Source of the DNA: Jatrophihabitans sp.
GTDB lineage: Bacteria > Actinomycetota > Actinomycetes > Mycobacteriales > Jatrophihabitantaceae
DNA length: 64,000 bases
Direction of reading: 5' to 3'
NCBI GenBank assembly: GCA_036389035.1
Contig: DASVQQ010000016.1
Location: 1-64,000, forward strand
The notes under the pieces were generated by a model. It was not told where the DNA came from. It worked only from the letters and a program-made list of their open reading frames with translations, and made no database searches. Each line of letters begins with the position of its first letter. Within the stretch, counting starts at the first letter, position 1. Both the position numbers and the translations under genes were made by a program. Below, one piece after another: positions 39,277 through 48,072 of this stretch.

Positions 39277-41568
39277 ATGCCGCGCAAAGGTAAATTCTGG
39301 CAAGGATTACGTGGTGCTGGTGGTCCAAGTGGCCGGGCAGAGTCGGATCCTAACCCGTATCAGGCGTCTCCACCTGATGCCCATCTATCGCTCGATCAAG
39401 TTGAAGCCGAAGGTGACATCGTTGCTCTTGTCGCCTCAGCGTCGGGCGACTCGGCAACGATTATGCAGTCTGTTATCAGCCCTGGCGTTATCAACGTATT
39501 TGCGTCGTCTGATTGGATGTTACGTCCTCGACAGCTAAAGCCTGCCCCATCGCCATTTGTAGGGCGCACCGACATTTTGGAAGAACTTGATCGTCTTTGC
39601 AGCCCCGGACAGAACCCAACTATCATATCGGCGATCGACGGAATGGGCGGCATAGGAAAGACCGCCACGGTGCTGCACTGGGCGCATATGCGTCGTGAAT
39701 CTTTTGTGGACGGAGACCTATATATCGATCTTCACGGATTTGACTTCCGTGATCCCGTCCCGCCGGCGACCGCGCTAGTCAGATTCATACGCGCGCTCGG
39801 TTTTCCTACTAGCGAGATCCCACAGGGGCTTGACGATCTTGCATCGCTGTTTCGAACTTTAGTCCACCATAGGCGCATGCTTATCTTTCTTGATAATGCG
39901 CGCGATGCATCTCAAGTCGAGCCGCTTCTTGCGGCCGGCGAGGGGCTAACTACAATCATCACGAGTAGGAATCGCATCACATCGGTTGATGTCGGAGCCC
40001 CGCTCAGGTCAATCACATTGCCACCTCTAAGCGTCCAAGAGTCCATGACTTTGCTCGACGAGCTGTCGGGGTCTGGGCGCTTCTTCCAAGCACCCGAGGC
40101 TCTCGAGGAGCTGTCGCGAAGCTGCGGGTTCCTGCCTCTCGCCCTAAATTTGGTAGGTGGGCGAATGGCTGGGCGCCCGCATCTGGCAGTCTCAAGACTC
40201 GTCGACGAGATTCGAAATTCACATGGTGGTGCCCTGCTCGGAGCATTGCGCAGCGGAGCTGCCGACACGCCGCATCTTGATGAGATCTTCGCCTGGTCGT
40301 ATCACGGCTTGACTGCCCGTCAGGCGACAACTTTCAGGTTGTTGGGACTGCCCAACGCTGCCACGATCAGCATCGATGTAGCGAGAGCCCTCACAGGCGC
40401 GTCCACGGTCGACGACAACATCGACTCGTTGGTCCGCGCAAGTCTGGTAAATGAGGCTGAGGAGGATCGCTTCTACCTTCATGACCTGCTTCGCACGTTC
40501 GCACGCAGTCGTGCCATGGCGGACGAGACGGAAGAGACACGATCTTCCGCTATCCGCCGAATGGCTGCGTGGTATTTGGGCAGCTCAACGGCGGCCAGCA
40601 ATATCCTAATGCCGGAACGCGTACTGCCTAGGGGGCTGCAAGCCGATCTCGCCGACGTGAAGCAATTCCGGGTATACGAGACCGCGATGGCCTGGTGTGA
40701 GAGGGAACGTACGAGCTTCGCGAGCGCAGTTCACGATGCCGCTCAGTACGGATTCCATAACCTCGCATGGCGTATGGCGGTGTCGATGCGGGGCTTCTAT
40801 AACATTCGGAAGCACTGGACCGAATGGGAGTCGACCCACCTAGTGGCTCTCGACTCGGCCCAGGCTGATGCCGATGTGGCGGGACAGGCTCACGTCCTGA
40901 ACGGTTTAGGCACGCTTATGCGACAAACGCACGATGCGTCGCGTGCCGTCGCCTACCATTCCCAGGCGTACGAGATACGACTGCGGCTCAACGATGAGTT
41001 CGGCGCAGCAACGGCACTCGATGGTATTGGTGCCGCCTTGCTCGATCAAGGTGATTTCGCCGGCGCCATAGCCCGGTTCGATGAAGCTTACAGGCTTGGC
41101 CTGCGCATTGGCAGTGCGCATAAGCAGGGCTGGTCATTGAGCAACCTCGGAGAGGCCGAGCTTGCCCGCGGCGATTTTGAGGCGGCGCGGACATACTTCC
41201 GCCGGTCTCTCGACGTTCGGTCCACCGTCGCGGACCCGTGGGGTGAGGGCCGCACCCGTCACTTTGTCGGCAAGGTCGAACTTGACGCGGGCAATTACAA
41301 CCAAGCTGCCGACCTGCTCGGTGATGCGGCCGCATTTCGCCGGAGGATCGGAGATATCTGGGGAACCGCTTGGAGTCTCGCTGGGCAAAGTGAGGCAAAT
41401 CTAAATCGGCAGCAGTGGGAGATCGCAGTCCAACTCTTGGGCGAGGCTGTGGCTCTGCTCGAGTCGATACGTGATCCCGACGCTGATTTGCTTCGTCTTC
41501 GACTATGCTCACTTACCGAGTCCGGTCCTGATTTGGTGACCCCAGGCTTTGACCATCTGGGGTTTTGA
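39277..41568 (+). CDS. STAND NTPase (NB-ARC type) with C-terminal TPR repeats
   Basis: The protein has 763 residues. An N-terminal segment of about 90 residues has a strand-rich pattern (VEAEGDIVALVASASGDSAT). The NB-ARC module follows: PFVGRTDILEEL, Walker A GMGGIGKTA, Walker B RRMLIFLDNA, sensor TTIITSRNR and GFLPLALNLVGGR, then a winged helix (DDRFYLHDLLRTFAR-like). At least five TPRs end the protein. STAND proteins oligomerise on sensing a ligand, and many act in phage defence or signalling. No fused effector is seen, so neighbouring enzymes may be the effectors. Confidence 0.88.
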   Translation: MPRKGKFWQGLRGAGGPSGRAESDPNPYQASPPDAHLSLDQVEAEGDIVALVASASGDSATIMQSVISPGVINVFASSDWMLRPRQLKPAPSPFVGRTDILEELDRLCSPGQNPTIISAIDGMGGIGKTATVLHWAHMRRESFVDGDLYIDLHGFDFRDPVPPATALVRFIRALGFPTSEIPQGLDDLASLFRTLVHHRRMLIFLDNARDASQVEPLLAAGEGLTTIITSRNRITSVDVGAPLRSITLPPLSVQESMTLLDELSGSGRFFQAPEALEELSRSCGFLPLALNLVGGRMAGRPHLAVSRLVDEIRNSHGGALLGALRSGAADTPHLDEIFAWSYHGLTARQATTFRLLGLPNAATISIDVARALTGASTVDDNIDSLVRASLVNEAEEDRFYLHDLLRTFARSRAMADETEETRSSAIRRMAAWYLGSSTAASNILMPERVLPRGLQADLADVKQFRVYETAMAWCERERTSFASAVHDAAQYGFHNLAWRMAVSMRGFYNIRKHWTEWESTHLVALDSAQADADVAGQAHVLNGLGTLMRQTHDASRAVAYHSQAYEIRLRLNDEFGAATALDGIGAALLDQGDFAGAIARFDEAYRLGLRIGSAHKQGWSLSNLGEAELARGDFEAARTYFRRSLDVRSTVADPWGEGRTRHFVGKVELDAGNYNQAADLLGDAAAFRRRIGDIWGTAWSLAGQSEANLNRQQWEIAVQLLGEAVALLESIRDPDADLLRLRLCSLTESGPDLVTPGFDHLGF

Positions 41569-41621
41569 AGGCGTAGAGCCTGGGTCGTTGTGACCCGCTA
41601 TTGCACGGAAGGGTGGTTTAC

Positions 41622-41939
41622 GTGGAGATGGACGGGTGGGTACTGATTTCTGTTGTGACCGCCGTAGGAATCGCCATGATCTTGACGGTCATCTTGGTGT
41701 TGCGACGTGGTCCTGGACGGGTATCCGCTCGCCTGCCCGGTGCCCGCTTCACTGCGCGTCGCGATCCTGAACAGCGACCCGCAGTTGACGCGCAAGATCT
41801 TCGTTCACGGAGTGGTTCTGTAGCGATCAAGGACGGCACGGGCCGCGGTGTCAACGCTCTACGCGTTGATGCTCAAAGGGACATAGGGATTGAAAGCCGC
41901 GCCCAGTCACCCGCTCCAAGGCAAACACCGCCGGAATAG
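41622..41939 (+). CDS. Small single-pass membrane protein
   Basis: GTG at 41622 follows a GGAAGGG site; ATG at 41628 is also possible. About 105 residues. One transmembrane helix (VLISVVTAVGIAMILTVILV) precedes a soluble tail containing SGSVAIKDGTGRGVNALRVD and AQRDIGIES. The phrase VDAQRDI echoes VEAEGDI in the STAND protein's N-terminus, hinting at a shared interaction module. No family was recognised. Confidence 0.6.
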   Translation: MEMDGWVLISVVTAVGIAMILTVILVLRRGPGRVSARLPGARFTARRDPEQRPAVDAQDLRSRSGSVAIKDGTGRGVNALRVDAQRDIGIESRAQSPAPRQTPPE

Positions 41940-42073
41940 TGGCTTGATTTCGACCTTATCAGCGGTGCCACGGGTTGCTTGCAATGTCCGCGCCCGCTCA
42001 ACTATGCGCCGAGAGAACCGTACTCCTATCGCCGACGCTCGTAGATTCATACAGCGTCGATGGCGAGGATGCC

Positions 42074-42949
42074 ATGCCTAAGGCGGTTTCCATAGGCGAC
42101 GTCATGCTGGATACCGTGATCACGGGTTGCGGCGTCGATCTCTTCTCGCCGAATGCCTTGGTGGGGGTCAACTTTGGTTCGATTCAGATGTTACCAGGCG
42201 GGAATGGAGTGTTCTTCGCGCAGGCCGCACTCACTGTCGGATTTGATCCTACGGTAATTGTCGGGCGGATTGGTGGGCGTGACGGATCGCCGGACCCTAT
42301 CGGGCAGATATTGATGAATAACTTGGTCAGCTCCGGCTTGGTTTGCGACTTGGAATTTGATGCGCATTATCCGACGGGCCAAGCGGTGTTGATATACCAA
42401 GATCGAGACCGTCGGATTGTGATTGCCGACCGTGGCGCGAGTGGTCAGAATGACCTTTCCCTTGCACGGCTTCAACCGCACCTTGAAGGTGCAGATGTGG
42501 TGCACGTTTCGGGATACCTCGCTATTCCAGAGTTGCAGCGTCGTCAAATCATAGCGGTCCTAGGTCACGCAAAATCAATGGCCGTGAAGGTAGCAATAGA
42601 CGTAGCTCCGCACAACATCGTAACGTTGATCGGCCCCGCTGAAACAAGGCGGTTCGTCCGCTCCGGAGATTTCATTTCGTGCGAGTTGGAGACCTTTATA
42701 GCGCTTCAGTCATCACCTGACCCGGTGCAGCATCAGGACCCTCGCACCGTGCACCTCGCTAGCCGCGAGTTCTTCCGTCCGGACTCTAGTGTACTCATTC
42801 GACTGAATGCTCTAAGCGACTTTCTTTGGTCGACTAAGTCAACCTTTGAAGTGTTCCGGATTCCATACACGGAGGGTTCAGCGAGCCTTCGGTTTACGGA
42901 TCAAGTATTTGCTCAATGCATTTCGAGAGCACTGGCGGGCGCAGGATGA
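42074..42949 (+). CDS. PfkB-fold sugar/nucleoside kinase-like protein, motif incomplete
   Basis: From ATG 42074, 291 residues. The N-terminal PfkB part is clear (AVSIGDVMLDTVI, QMLPGGNGVFFAQAALTVGF, VIVGRIGGRDG). The C-terminal signature DTxGAGD, which supplies the catalytic base and anion hole, is not visible; the equivalent segment reads EGSASLRFTDQVFAQ. It may bind a ligand without phosphorylating it. The stop overlaps the methyltransferase start (ATGA). Confidence 0.75.
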   Translation: MPKAVSIGDVMLDTVITGCGVDLFSPNALVGVNFGSIQMLPGGNGVFFAQAALTVGFDPTVIVGRIGGRDGSPDPIGQILMNNLVSSGLVCDLEFDAHYPTGQAVLIYQDRDRRIVIADRGASGQNDLSLARLQPHLEGADVVHVSGYLAIPELQRRQIIAVLGHAKSMAVKVAIDVAPHNIVTLIGPAETRRFVRSGDFISCELETFIALQSSPDPVQHQDPRTVHLASREFFRPDSSVLIRLNALSDFLWSTKSTFEVFRIPYTEGSASLRFTDQVFAQCISRALAGAG

Positions 42950-43623
42950 TCGACTCCGATAACGCTTATCTCCAGACGCGTGACGCATACAACCAGATTG
43001 CTCGACGATACGCCTCAATATGGACGGAGGAAACACTAGATGTTGACCTCCTTAAAATGTTTAGGACATCACTAAAAGTGGGTTCGACCGTACTAGATGT
43101 TGGATGCGGGCCAGGGCAGTACTCGCGCCAGCTGCGAGCACTACAGTATGAAGTCATTTCGGTTGACTTCTCCTCGGAAATGGCGCGGATCGTTGTTGAG
43201 AATGACCAGGCTGCGGCGGGGTCTACGTTGGTGATGGATATGCGCCACCTTGGCATCGGCGACACACGCATAGATGCGATCTGGGCGTGCGCATCGACAG
43301 TACACATTACTGCGTCCGACATGCCCTCCGTTTTATCGGAATTCCGGCGGGTCTTAAAGCCCAATGGTCGCATCCTTGTGAATGCGATTGTATCTCCACT
43401 TGGACTCAGAGTTGAAAGCGCTGCAGAGGTTGCCGGTCGATCGACCGTCGGACGTACATTTCAACATTACCCGAACGAGGAAGCATTCACATCCATGCTC
43501 GCTGATTCGGGCTTTGGAATCGTGCGAACATCGCGGAAACGCATTGAAAGTCGCGTCCTTGAATGCTCGCGACACCCCACGAACATGTGGGTCAATTTCT
43601 TGTGTAAGCGCGTGGACTCCTAG
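42946..43623 (+). CDS. Class I SAM-dependent methyltransferase
   Basis: The 225-residue protein has motif I VLDVGCGPGQYS, then VISVDFSSEM and RRVLKPNGRILVNAIV, as in Methyltransf_11/25 small-molecule methylases. It is the last gene of the HIT-NUDIX-STAND-PfkB operon. Substrate unknown. Confidence 0.87.
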   Translation: MIDSDNAYLQTRDAYNQIARRYASIWTEETLDVDLLKMFRTSLKVGSTVLDVGCGPGQYSRQLRALQYEVISVDFSSEMARIVVENDQAAAGSTLVMDMRHLGIGDTRIDAIWACASTVHITASDMPSVLSEFRRVLKPNGRILVNAIVSPLGLRVESAAEVAGRSTVGRTFQHYPNEEAFTSMLADSGFGIVRTSRKRIESRVLECSRHPTNMWVNFLCKRVDS

Positions 43624-43690
43624 CGACAAGACACGCGGTACTAGCTGTGACGGTACCCAGCCGGAAGCTCTTTCATGCGACCGCCACCCC

Positions 43691-44382
43691 TCAGTCCCAC
43701 GGACCGGTGTCGTTGTCGGTCACCATGTCGGCATACTTGGACGCGTACTCGGCTTCGAGGTCGGCCATGTCCGCGAGGTAATCGGCGTAATGCGAGCGCC
43801 ACACGTCCAGATAGGTGTCGGCGCCTTCGGCGATCACCGCCCCGGCCTCCAGCAGCGCGACCGTGACGGGAAGGTCGAGCCAGAAGCCCTGCGCGACGGT
43901 CGGAGTCCTGGTGCCGTCCTCGGTGACGTGGTAGCTGTAACGGAACGTGACCGCGGCCGGGTCGAGGTGGTTGAGCTCGTTGACGGCCGCCTTCAACTTG
44001 GCCAGGTCCCTATTTGCGTGAGCCTTTGCCTGCTGCTCGCTTCGCCCTTCGACTGTGTTGATGTGCGTTAGCGTTGCGGTGATGTCGGCGAGGTCAAGCC
44101 GGTGCCCGCGCCCGTCCTGGCCGGCGTCGGCGCGGATGGCGCGCCCGATACGGGCGAGCTCTTTGAGCTGCAGCTCGAAGTACTGCCGGTAGCACCCAGC
44201 GCCGGCAGCAGCAGATGCTCGCCGGACCGGTTGTCGCAGGCGTGGATGAGCATGCGCGCTGCCTTGAGGTAGCCGCGACGTCGGAAGTAGTCGCCCTCGG
44301 CGATGTCGCCGGGCATCCACACCTTGTCGGCATGTGCGACGGGGTAGGGCGCCTCCTCACTAGACCAGCTGTCGGTTGTCAT
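43691..44382 (-). pseudogene. Uncharacterised partner of the Abi_C gene, frameshifted
   Basis: The ATG at 44382 overlaps the Abi_C stop. The frame encodes an N-terminal half ending GEHLLLPALGA. The sequence then continues one frame away with CYRQYFELQLKELARIGRAI and a helical C-terminus to 43691. One base missing near 44193-44200 explains the break. The helical core YLKAARMLIHAC...YFELQLKELARIGRA looks like the HEPN-type helical bundles common in abortive-infection loci, but this is a weak inference. Confidence 0.65.
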
Positions 44383-45230
44383 GACGCAGCCTCCCCCTCG
44401 GTGTGCTTGCGCCAAGGCGCGGCCGGGTCGGCGAGCGTGTCGAGCATGAACTCACACCACAACTTTGCCGAGGACACCGCCAGGTGCGCGTGCCTTGGCC
44501 CCAGCCCGGGCCGCCGGCCGGCGTCGCCGTGCCCGGTGCCGAAGCCCCGACGGCGTAGCTCGTTCACGCCGAGCGCAGCCGCTGTCGTCCCGCCGAGGAT
44601 GCGCTTGACCGCGTCAGAGCCGTCCGGACCGGGGGTCGCTTGTTTTGGGTGGACCTCCAGCGCGGTCTGCGCGGCACGCACGAGCTCGGGGAAGTCGTCG
44701 CGGTCGCTGACCTGCTGCCCGCGGGTGCGGAGCACGAGCTTGGCGGTGGACTCGATGAGCTCCTTCGCGGAGCCGATGGCCTGCGCCGGGTCGTCGTCGG
44801 CCAGCGCTCGAGAGATGCGGTCCAGGTGCTCGCGGATAGCCCCCGGATCCTCCACAGCCGATAGCGACCCCTCCCTGACGGTCATCGCGATCGGCCCGCC
44901 CGTAATGCGCCCCTCGGCGAGGGTGTAGCCGTCCCTCTCGAGAGCACGGCGCACACCGGCCAGGTGCTGCTCGTCGAAGTCGGTCAGCGCGGTCTCGAAC
45001 ACCCGCAGCGCCCTAGCCACGTGCAAATGGTCGGTCCAGTCGACCTGGTCGAGATAGGACTGGAACCGCGACACTCGCTGACCGCCGACATCGGGGTCCT
45101 CTGCTCCGGGGGCAAATCCTTCGTCTTGCCACATACCGTCGATGTCACGCAGCACGGTGTCGCTCATCAGCTCCCGCACCGCGCGTCGTGTGCGGACGTG
45201 CACGAGCTCGGGCCGACCGTCGATCACCAC
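44379..45230 (-). CDS. Abortive infection family protein (Abi_C)
   Basis: The protein has 283 residues from GTG 45230 (ATG at 45167 is an alternative). The C-terminal half matches the Abi_C domain: AIGSAKELIESTAKLVLRTR, then AVKRILGGTTAAALGVNELR, GTGHGDAGRRPGLGPRHAHL and SSAKLWCEFMLDTL. Such proteins abort phage infection in other bacteria. It is coupled by 4 bases to a frameshifted helical partner. Confidence 0.82.
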   Translation of the reverse strand: MVIDGRPELVHVRTRRAVRELMSDTVLRDIDGMWQDEGFAPGAEDPDVGGQRVSRFQSYLDQVDWTDHLHVARALRVFETALTDFDEQHLAGVRRALERDGYTLAEGRITGGPIAMTVREGSLSAVEDPGAIREHLDRISRALADDDPAQAIGSAKELIESTAKLVLRTRGQQVSDRDDFPELVRAAQTALEVHPKQATPGPDGSDAVKRILGGTTAAALGVNELRRRGFGTGHGDAGRRPGLGPRHAHLAVSSAKLWCEFMLDTLADPAAPWRKHTEGEAAS

Positions 45231-45556
45231 TACTGCCCCCGTTGCTGCCTCTCGGCCTCTTTGGCCGGTGGACCCTGCTGCTCAATCATCACCGTCGCCG
45301 CGAACCGCATCGCCGCTACAGCTTCGACGCGGACGGCTTGTTCGCCCGCGCGTCAATGACCACGACATCGGGGTCGGCGTCCATGCCAAGCTCCTTCCGT
45401 ACCCGCTTGGCCTTCTCCACCTCTGGGCACTGTGCCGGGTGAGGACGACCGGGCGCAGCAACGTTGACCTTCCCTTATATCTCTGCCAGAGCTTGCCGCA
45501 CGATAGGCGCGCCGGGTCGACGGTCACCCGGAGACAGCGGTCTTCGTTGCTTTCTT
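45231..45556. other. 326-bp stretch between DUF6308-like and Abi_C genes
   Basis: Only small minus-strand frames occur: one of 26 codons ending just before the Abi_C start (beginning MRFAATVMIEQQG) and one ending ADPDVVVIDARANKPSASKL without a convincing start. They may be remnants or leader frames. No promoter could be placed confidently. Confidence 0.35.
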
Positions 45557-46327
45557 CTAGGCGTCCATGCGCCAGATTTCGTAGGTCCACAGGGCGGCGT
45601 CGAGCACGCGAAGCTCGTCCTGCTCTCGTCCGTAATCCGCCCGGGTCCGGTCGGCGAGTCCGTCTTGCGCGGCGATGATGGCGGACCGGACGTCGTTGTC
45701 GAGTAGCAGTGCCCGGTACACCTGCCAGTCGATGCGCCAGGTTCCTTGAGGTTTGCCGCGGCCGATGAGCCCGAGTGCGGTGCACACGATGCTGTCGCGG
45801 ACAGGGAACAGATCCGGTGCCTTGCGGGCGGCGATCTTGGACACAAGTACCCATGCCCATGGGTTGCTTGTGCTCTTGGTGCCGCGGCGTCGGCATGCGG
45901 CCATCAACGCCGTGGCGACGCCATCCATCGCCTGGAGCGCGTCGGGCCCGGCGTCGCGCAAGTGCCGTACGCCGAGGTTGTCGAGCGCGGCGAGTGCGCC
46001 GTTGACCTTCGTTGTGTGACCGTCGATGTTGTCGATGAGTGCTCGAGTGACAGCCGGCGGGACGCGTACGGACAGCAGCGACACTGCGTGTAGGTCGGCC
46101 ACGGTGATGCGACGTGAGTCTGCCGAGGACCGGTGGGCGTCTTGGAGCTGGGTGAAGCTCGCTCCGGCGTAGTTGCCGCGCAACTCGTAGTAGGCCGCAA
46201 GCCGATCAGAGACGGGCCAGTCGCCCACGTCGCTCAGCGCGGCGGTCGCGCAAGCTTTCGCGTCGGCCAACTGCGGGTAGGTAGGTACCCGCCAGGTACC
46301 GGGGGTTGCGGCCACAACCAAGTCCAT
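45557..46327 (-). CDS. DUF6308-like protein
   Basis: From ATG 46327 about 256 residues (the frame opens at 46396). The core SNPWAWVLVSKIAARKAPDL and FPVRDSIV, followed by WRIDWQVYRALLLDNDVRSA, resembles DUF6308 proteins, which have a helix-hairpin-helix-like 'PvyDs' segment. Function unknown; members often occur near phage and mobile genes. Confidence 0.55.
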   Translation of the reverse strand: MDLVVAATPGTWRVPTYPQLADAKACATAALSDVGDWPVSDRLAAYYELRGNYAGASFTQLQDAHRSSADSRRITVADLHAVSLLSVRVPPAVTRALIDNIDGHTTKVNGALAALDNLGVRHLRDAGPDALQAMDGVATALMAACRRRGTKSTSNPWAWVLVSKIAARKAPDLFPVRDSIVCTALGLIGRGKPQGTWRIDWQVYRALLLDNDVRSAIIAAQDGLADRTRADYGREQDELRVLDAALWTYEIWRMDA

Positions 46328-46565
46328 ACCGGGCACGGTAGCCGCAGTGCCCATCATTTCCGTACGGTAGAGCAGCACTTCAGCGCTGGGGATCATCGAA
46401 GCGCCGGCTCGAAGTTCGGCAGGCGCTGGTCAGACCTCAACCTCAGCGGCCACATCGTCGTCAAGTACGACGAACTAACCCGGCAGACGAATGTCGCAGT
46501 TCCTGCTGGCTCGACCGCGCACTGCTGCTGCCCGTCTGAAATGCGAGGAGGTGACACCGACGGCT

Positions 46566-46832
46566 CTAGCTCCGGGGGCGGCCTCCGGCGCGGGCGATTT
46601 TCGCTAGCTGATCGACTCGTTGAGCGGAGATGCCCAGCCGGGCAGCAAGCTGGCGGTGCGACATGCCCGGCACGGTCGCCAGCACCTCGGTGATGGCTGC
46701 GTCCCGTTCGGCCGCGACCAGGCTCACCTGCTCCTGCAGGACGGCGATGAGCTCGCCGTACTTCACCGCCCGTTCCAGCGGGTCAGCCCGACGGCCGATA
46801 CGGCGAGTCGTCCGAGCGATGGCTTCCACCAT
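46566..46832 (-). CDS. Small HTH protein
   Basis: From ATG 46832, 88 residues; TTG/GTG starts at 46922 and 46919 would lengthen it. The N-terminal helix carries RTTRRIGRRADPLERAVKY. The C-terminal HTH is MSHRQLAARLGISAQRVDQL. It is divergent from a second small HTH gene, with a palindromic promoter between them. Confidence 0.65.
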   Translation of the reverse strand: MVEAIARTTRRIGRRADPLERAVKYGELIAVLQEQVSLVAAERDAAITEVLATVPGMSHRQLAARLGISAQRVDQLAKIARAGGRPRS

Positions 46833-46928
46833 CGTCGAGAAGCTCGCCGCCGCCACAATCCCATCACAAAGTGCCAAGCGCCCTTGGTAGTGCGAGGCGC
46901 GCGGGGCTTCACTCGACACCAAGCCCGG

Positions 46929-46957
46929 TTGGCAAAACGTAGGTTTAGACCTACACT
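46929..46957 (+). promoter_or_regulatory. Promoter with embedded palindromic operator
   Basis: TTGGCA (46929-46934), a 17-base spacer and TACACT (46952-46957) form a good sigma-70-type promoter. The spacer holds the inverted repeat GTAGGT-TTAG-ACCTAC (46939-46954), touching the -10. The same arrangement recurs at 52330-52357. It drives the HTH gene at 46998 and is probably repressed by an HTH protein. Confidence 0.75.
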
Positions 46958-46997
46958 AAGGTTGTCATCATGCGCCCCGACCGGGAAGGGAGGGGTC

Positions 46998-47294
46998 GTG
47001 GCCCGTCAATACAGCCCGCCAGCCACCTACCTCGCCGAAGGCGGCACCTGGCCCGACGGCCCGTTCGGACCTGACGCGCCGGTCTTGACCGAAGCGGCAG
47101 CTCAGTACACCGCAGCGGTGCGCGCAGAGTTGGAGCGGCGAGGCTGGAGCATCGCCCGCCTGGCCCGCGAGACAGGGATGACCGCCCCGTGGGCGTCGCG
47201 GATGCTGCGCGGCCTCGCCTGGGCAGATCTGGACGCGGTCGTCCGCATCGAGCGGGTGCTGCAGGTCAGCTTCTTCCCCGAGGACAATGCGTGA
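46998..47294 (+). CDS. Small HTH protein with WPDGPF motif (copy 1)
   Basis: GTG 46998 after GGGAGGGG gives 98 residues. The N-terminal segment PATYLAEGGTWPDGPFGPDA precedes an XRE-like HTH (RRGWSIARLARETGMTAPWA). It is a paralogue of the next gene, which has the same WPDGPF block. It is likely a regulator of element genes. Confidence 0.75.
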   Translation: MARQYSPPATYLAEGGTWPDGPFGPDAPVLTEAAAQYTAAVRAELERRGWSIARLARETGMTAPWASRMLRGLAWADLDAVVRIERVLQVSFFPEDNA

Positions 47295-47367
47295 CCCTTC
47301 TCAGCTGAACGAGATGGGTGTCCGTCGGTGATCAGTCCCTGTCGGCGCGGCGTGGCAGACTTCGCCC

Positions 47368-47670
47368 ATGCCACGCCGCCGCGGAGTCCTGGGACCACCC
47401 AACGGCTACCTAGCCCCCGACGGCGTGTGGCCCGACGGCCCGTTCCAGGACGACACCCCGCAGACGGTGCTGGTCGCCGCCCAGATCGCGGGCCGCCTCC
47501 GAGACGTCGTCGCCGAGGCCGGCCTCAACGTCACCCAGGTCAGCGACGGCCTCGGCATCGCCCGCAGCACCTACTACGACATCGTCAGCAATGGCGCCAC
47601 CCTGCCCGACCTGCACACCATCGTTCGCGCCGAGGCTTTCCTCAACACCCGACTCTGGCCGCGGGCCTAA
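47368..47670 (+). CDS. Small HTH protein with WPDGPF motif (copy 2)
   Basis: The 100-residue protein contains NGYLAPDGVWPDGPFQDDTP and an HTH (GLNVTQVSDGLGIARSTYYD). It shares domain order with the preceding protein, including the position of WPDGPF, showing tandem duplication and divergence. It is 73 bases downstream of copy 1 in the same direction. Confidence 0.72.
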   Translation: MPRRRGVLGPPNGYLAPDGVWPDGPFQDDTPQTVLVAAQIAGRLRDVVAEAGLNVTQVSDGLGIARSTYYDIVSNGATLPDLHTIVRAEAFLNTRLWPRA

Positions 47671-47673
47671 GGC

Positions 47674-48030
47674 TCAGCCGCGCTCCCTGCCCGGACTCTC
47701 CTTCCCCGAACTAGGACCTCTATACCGTCGGTGCTCCTCCATCGCCGCGGCAAGAGCCTGGAACAGGGGCAAGTCACACATGGCCAGGAAACCCTCCGGC
47801 GACGCACGCGCCACCGCGCCCGGGGCCAGTGACGGAGCTACCAGCACATTATCGGCTTCCTCATCGAGTGCCCCGGCCAGCAGAAGCAGGAAAGTCACCA
47901 AAGCGGCCACCACTTCCTCGCTCTGGAATGCCAACAGCGCATGCGCAGGCTCCCCCAGCCAGAAATCGTCGGTAACTGCTTCTCGGATAAGTCCCAGAAG
48001 TACTCGCCGATCACCACCCTCGGCCACCAC
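47674..48030 (-). CDS. Small uncharacterised protein
   Basis: The GTG at 48030 gives 118 residues, mostly helical, with hydrophobic stretches (ALVTFLLLLAGALDEEADNV). No family was recognised. A 20-bp palindrome lies 23 bases upstream of the start, suggesting its own control. The start is uncertain because several GTG codons occur in a row. Confidence 0.45.
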   Translation of the reverse strand: MVAEGGDRRVLLGLIREAVTDDFWLGEPAHALLAFQSEEVVAALVTFLLLLAGALDEEADNVLVAPSLAPGAVARASPEGFLAMCDLPLFQALAAAMEEHRRYRGPSSGKESPGRERG

Positions 48031-48052
48031 ACCTCACCCATCTCACTCAATT

Positions 48053-48072
48053 TTGTAGTACATATACTACAA
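48053..48072. promoter_or_regulatory. 20-bp palindrome TTGTAGTA-CATA-TACTACAA
   Basis: Perfect 8-bp arms flank CATA in an AT-rich patch between the divergent small gene (47674-48030) and the TerD-fusion gene. It shares the GTAG...CTAC logic of the operators at 46939 and 52337 but differs in sequence, so it may bind a related regulator. Confidence 0.65.
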
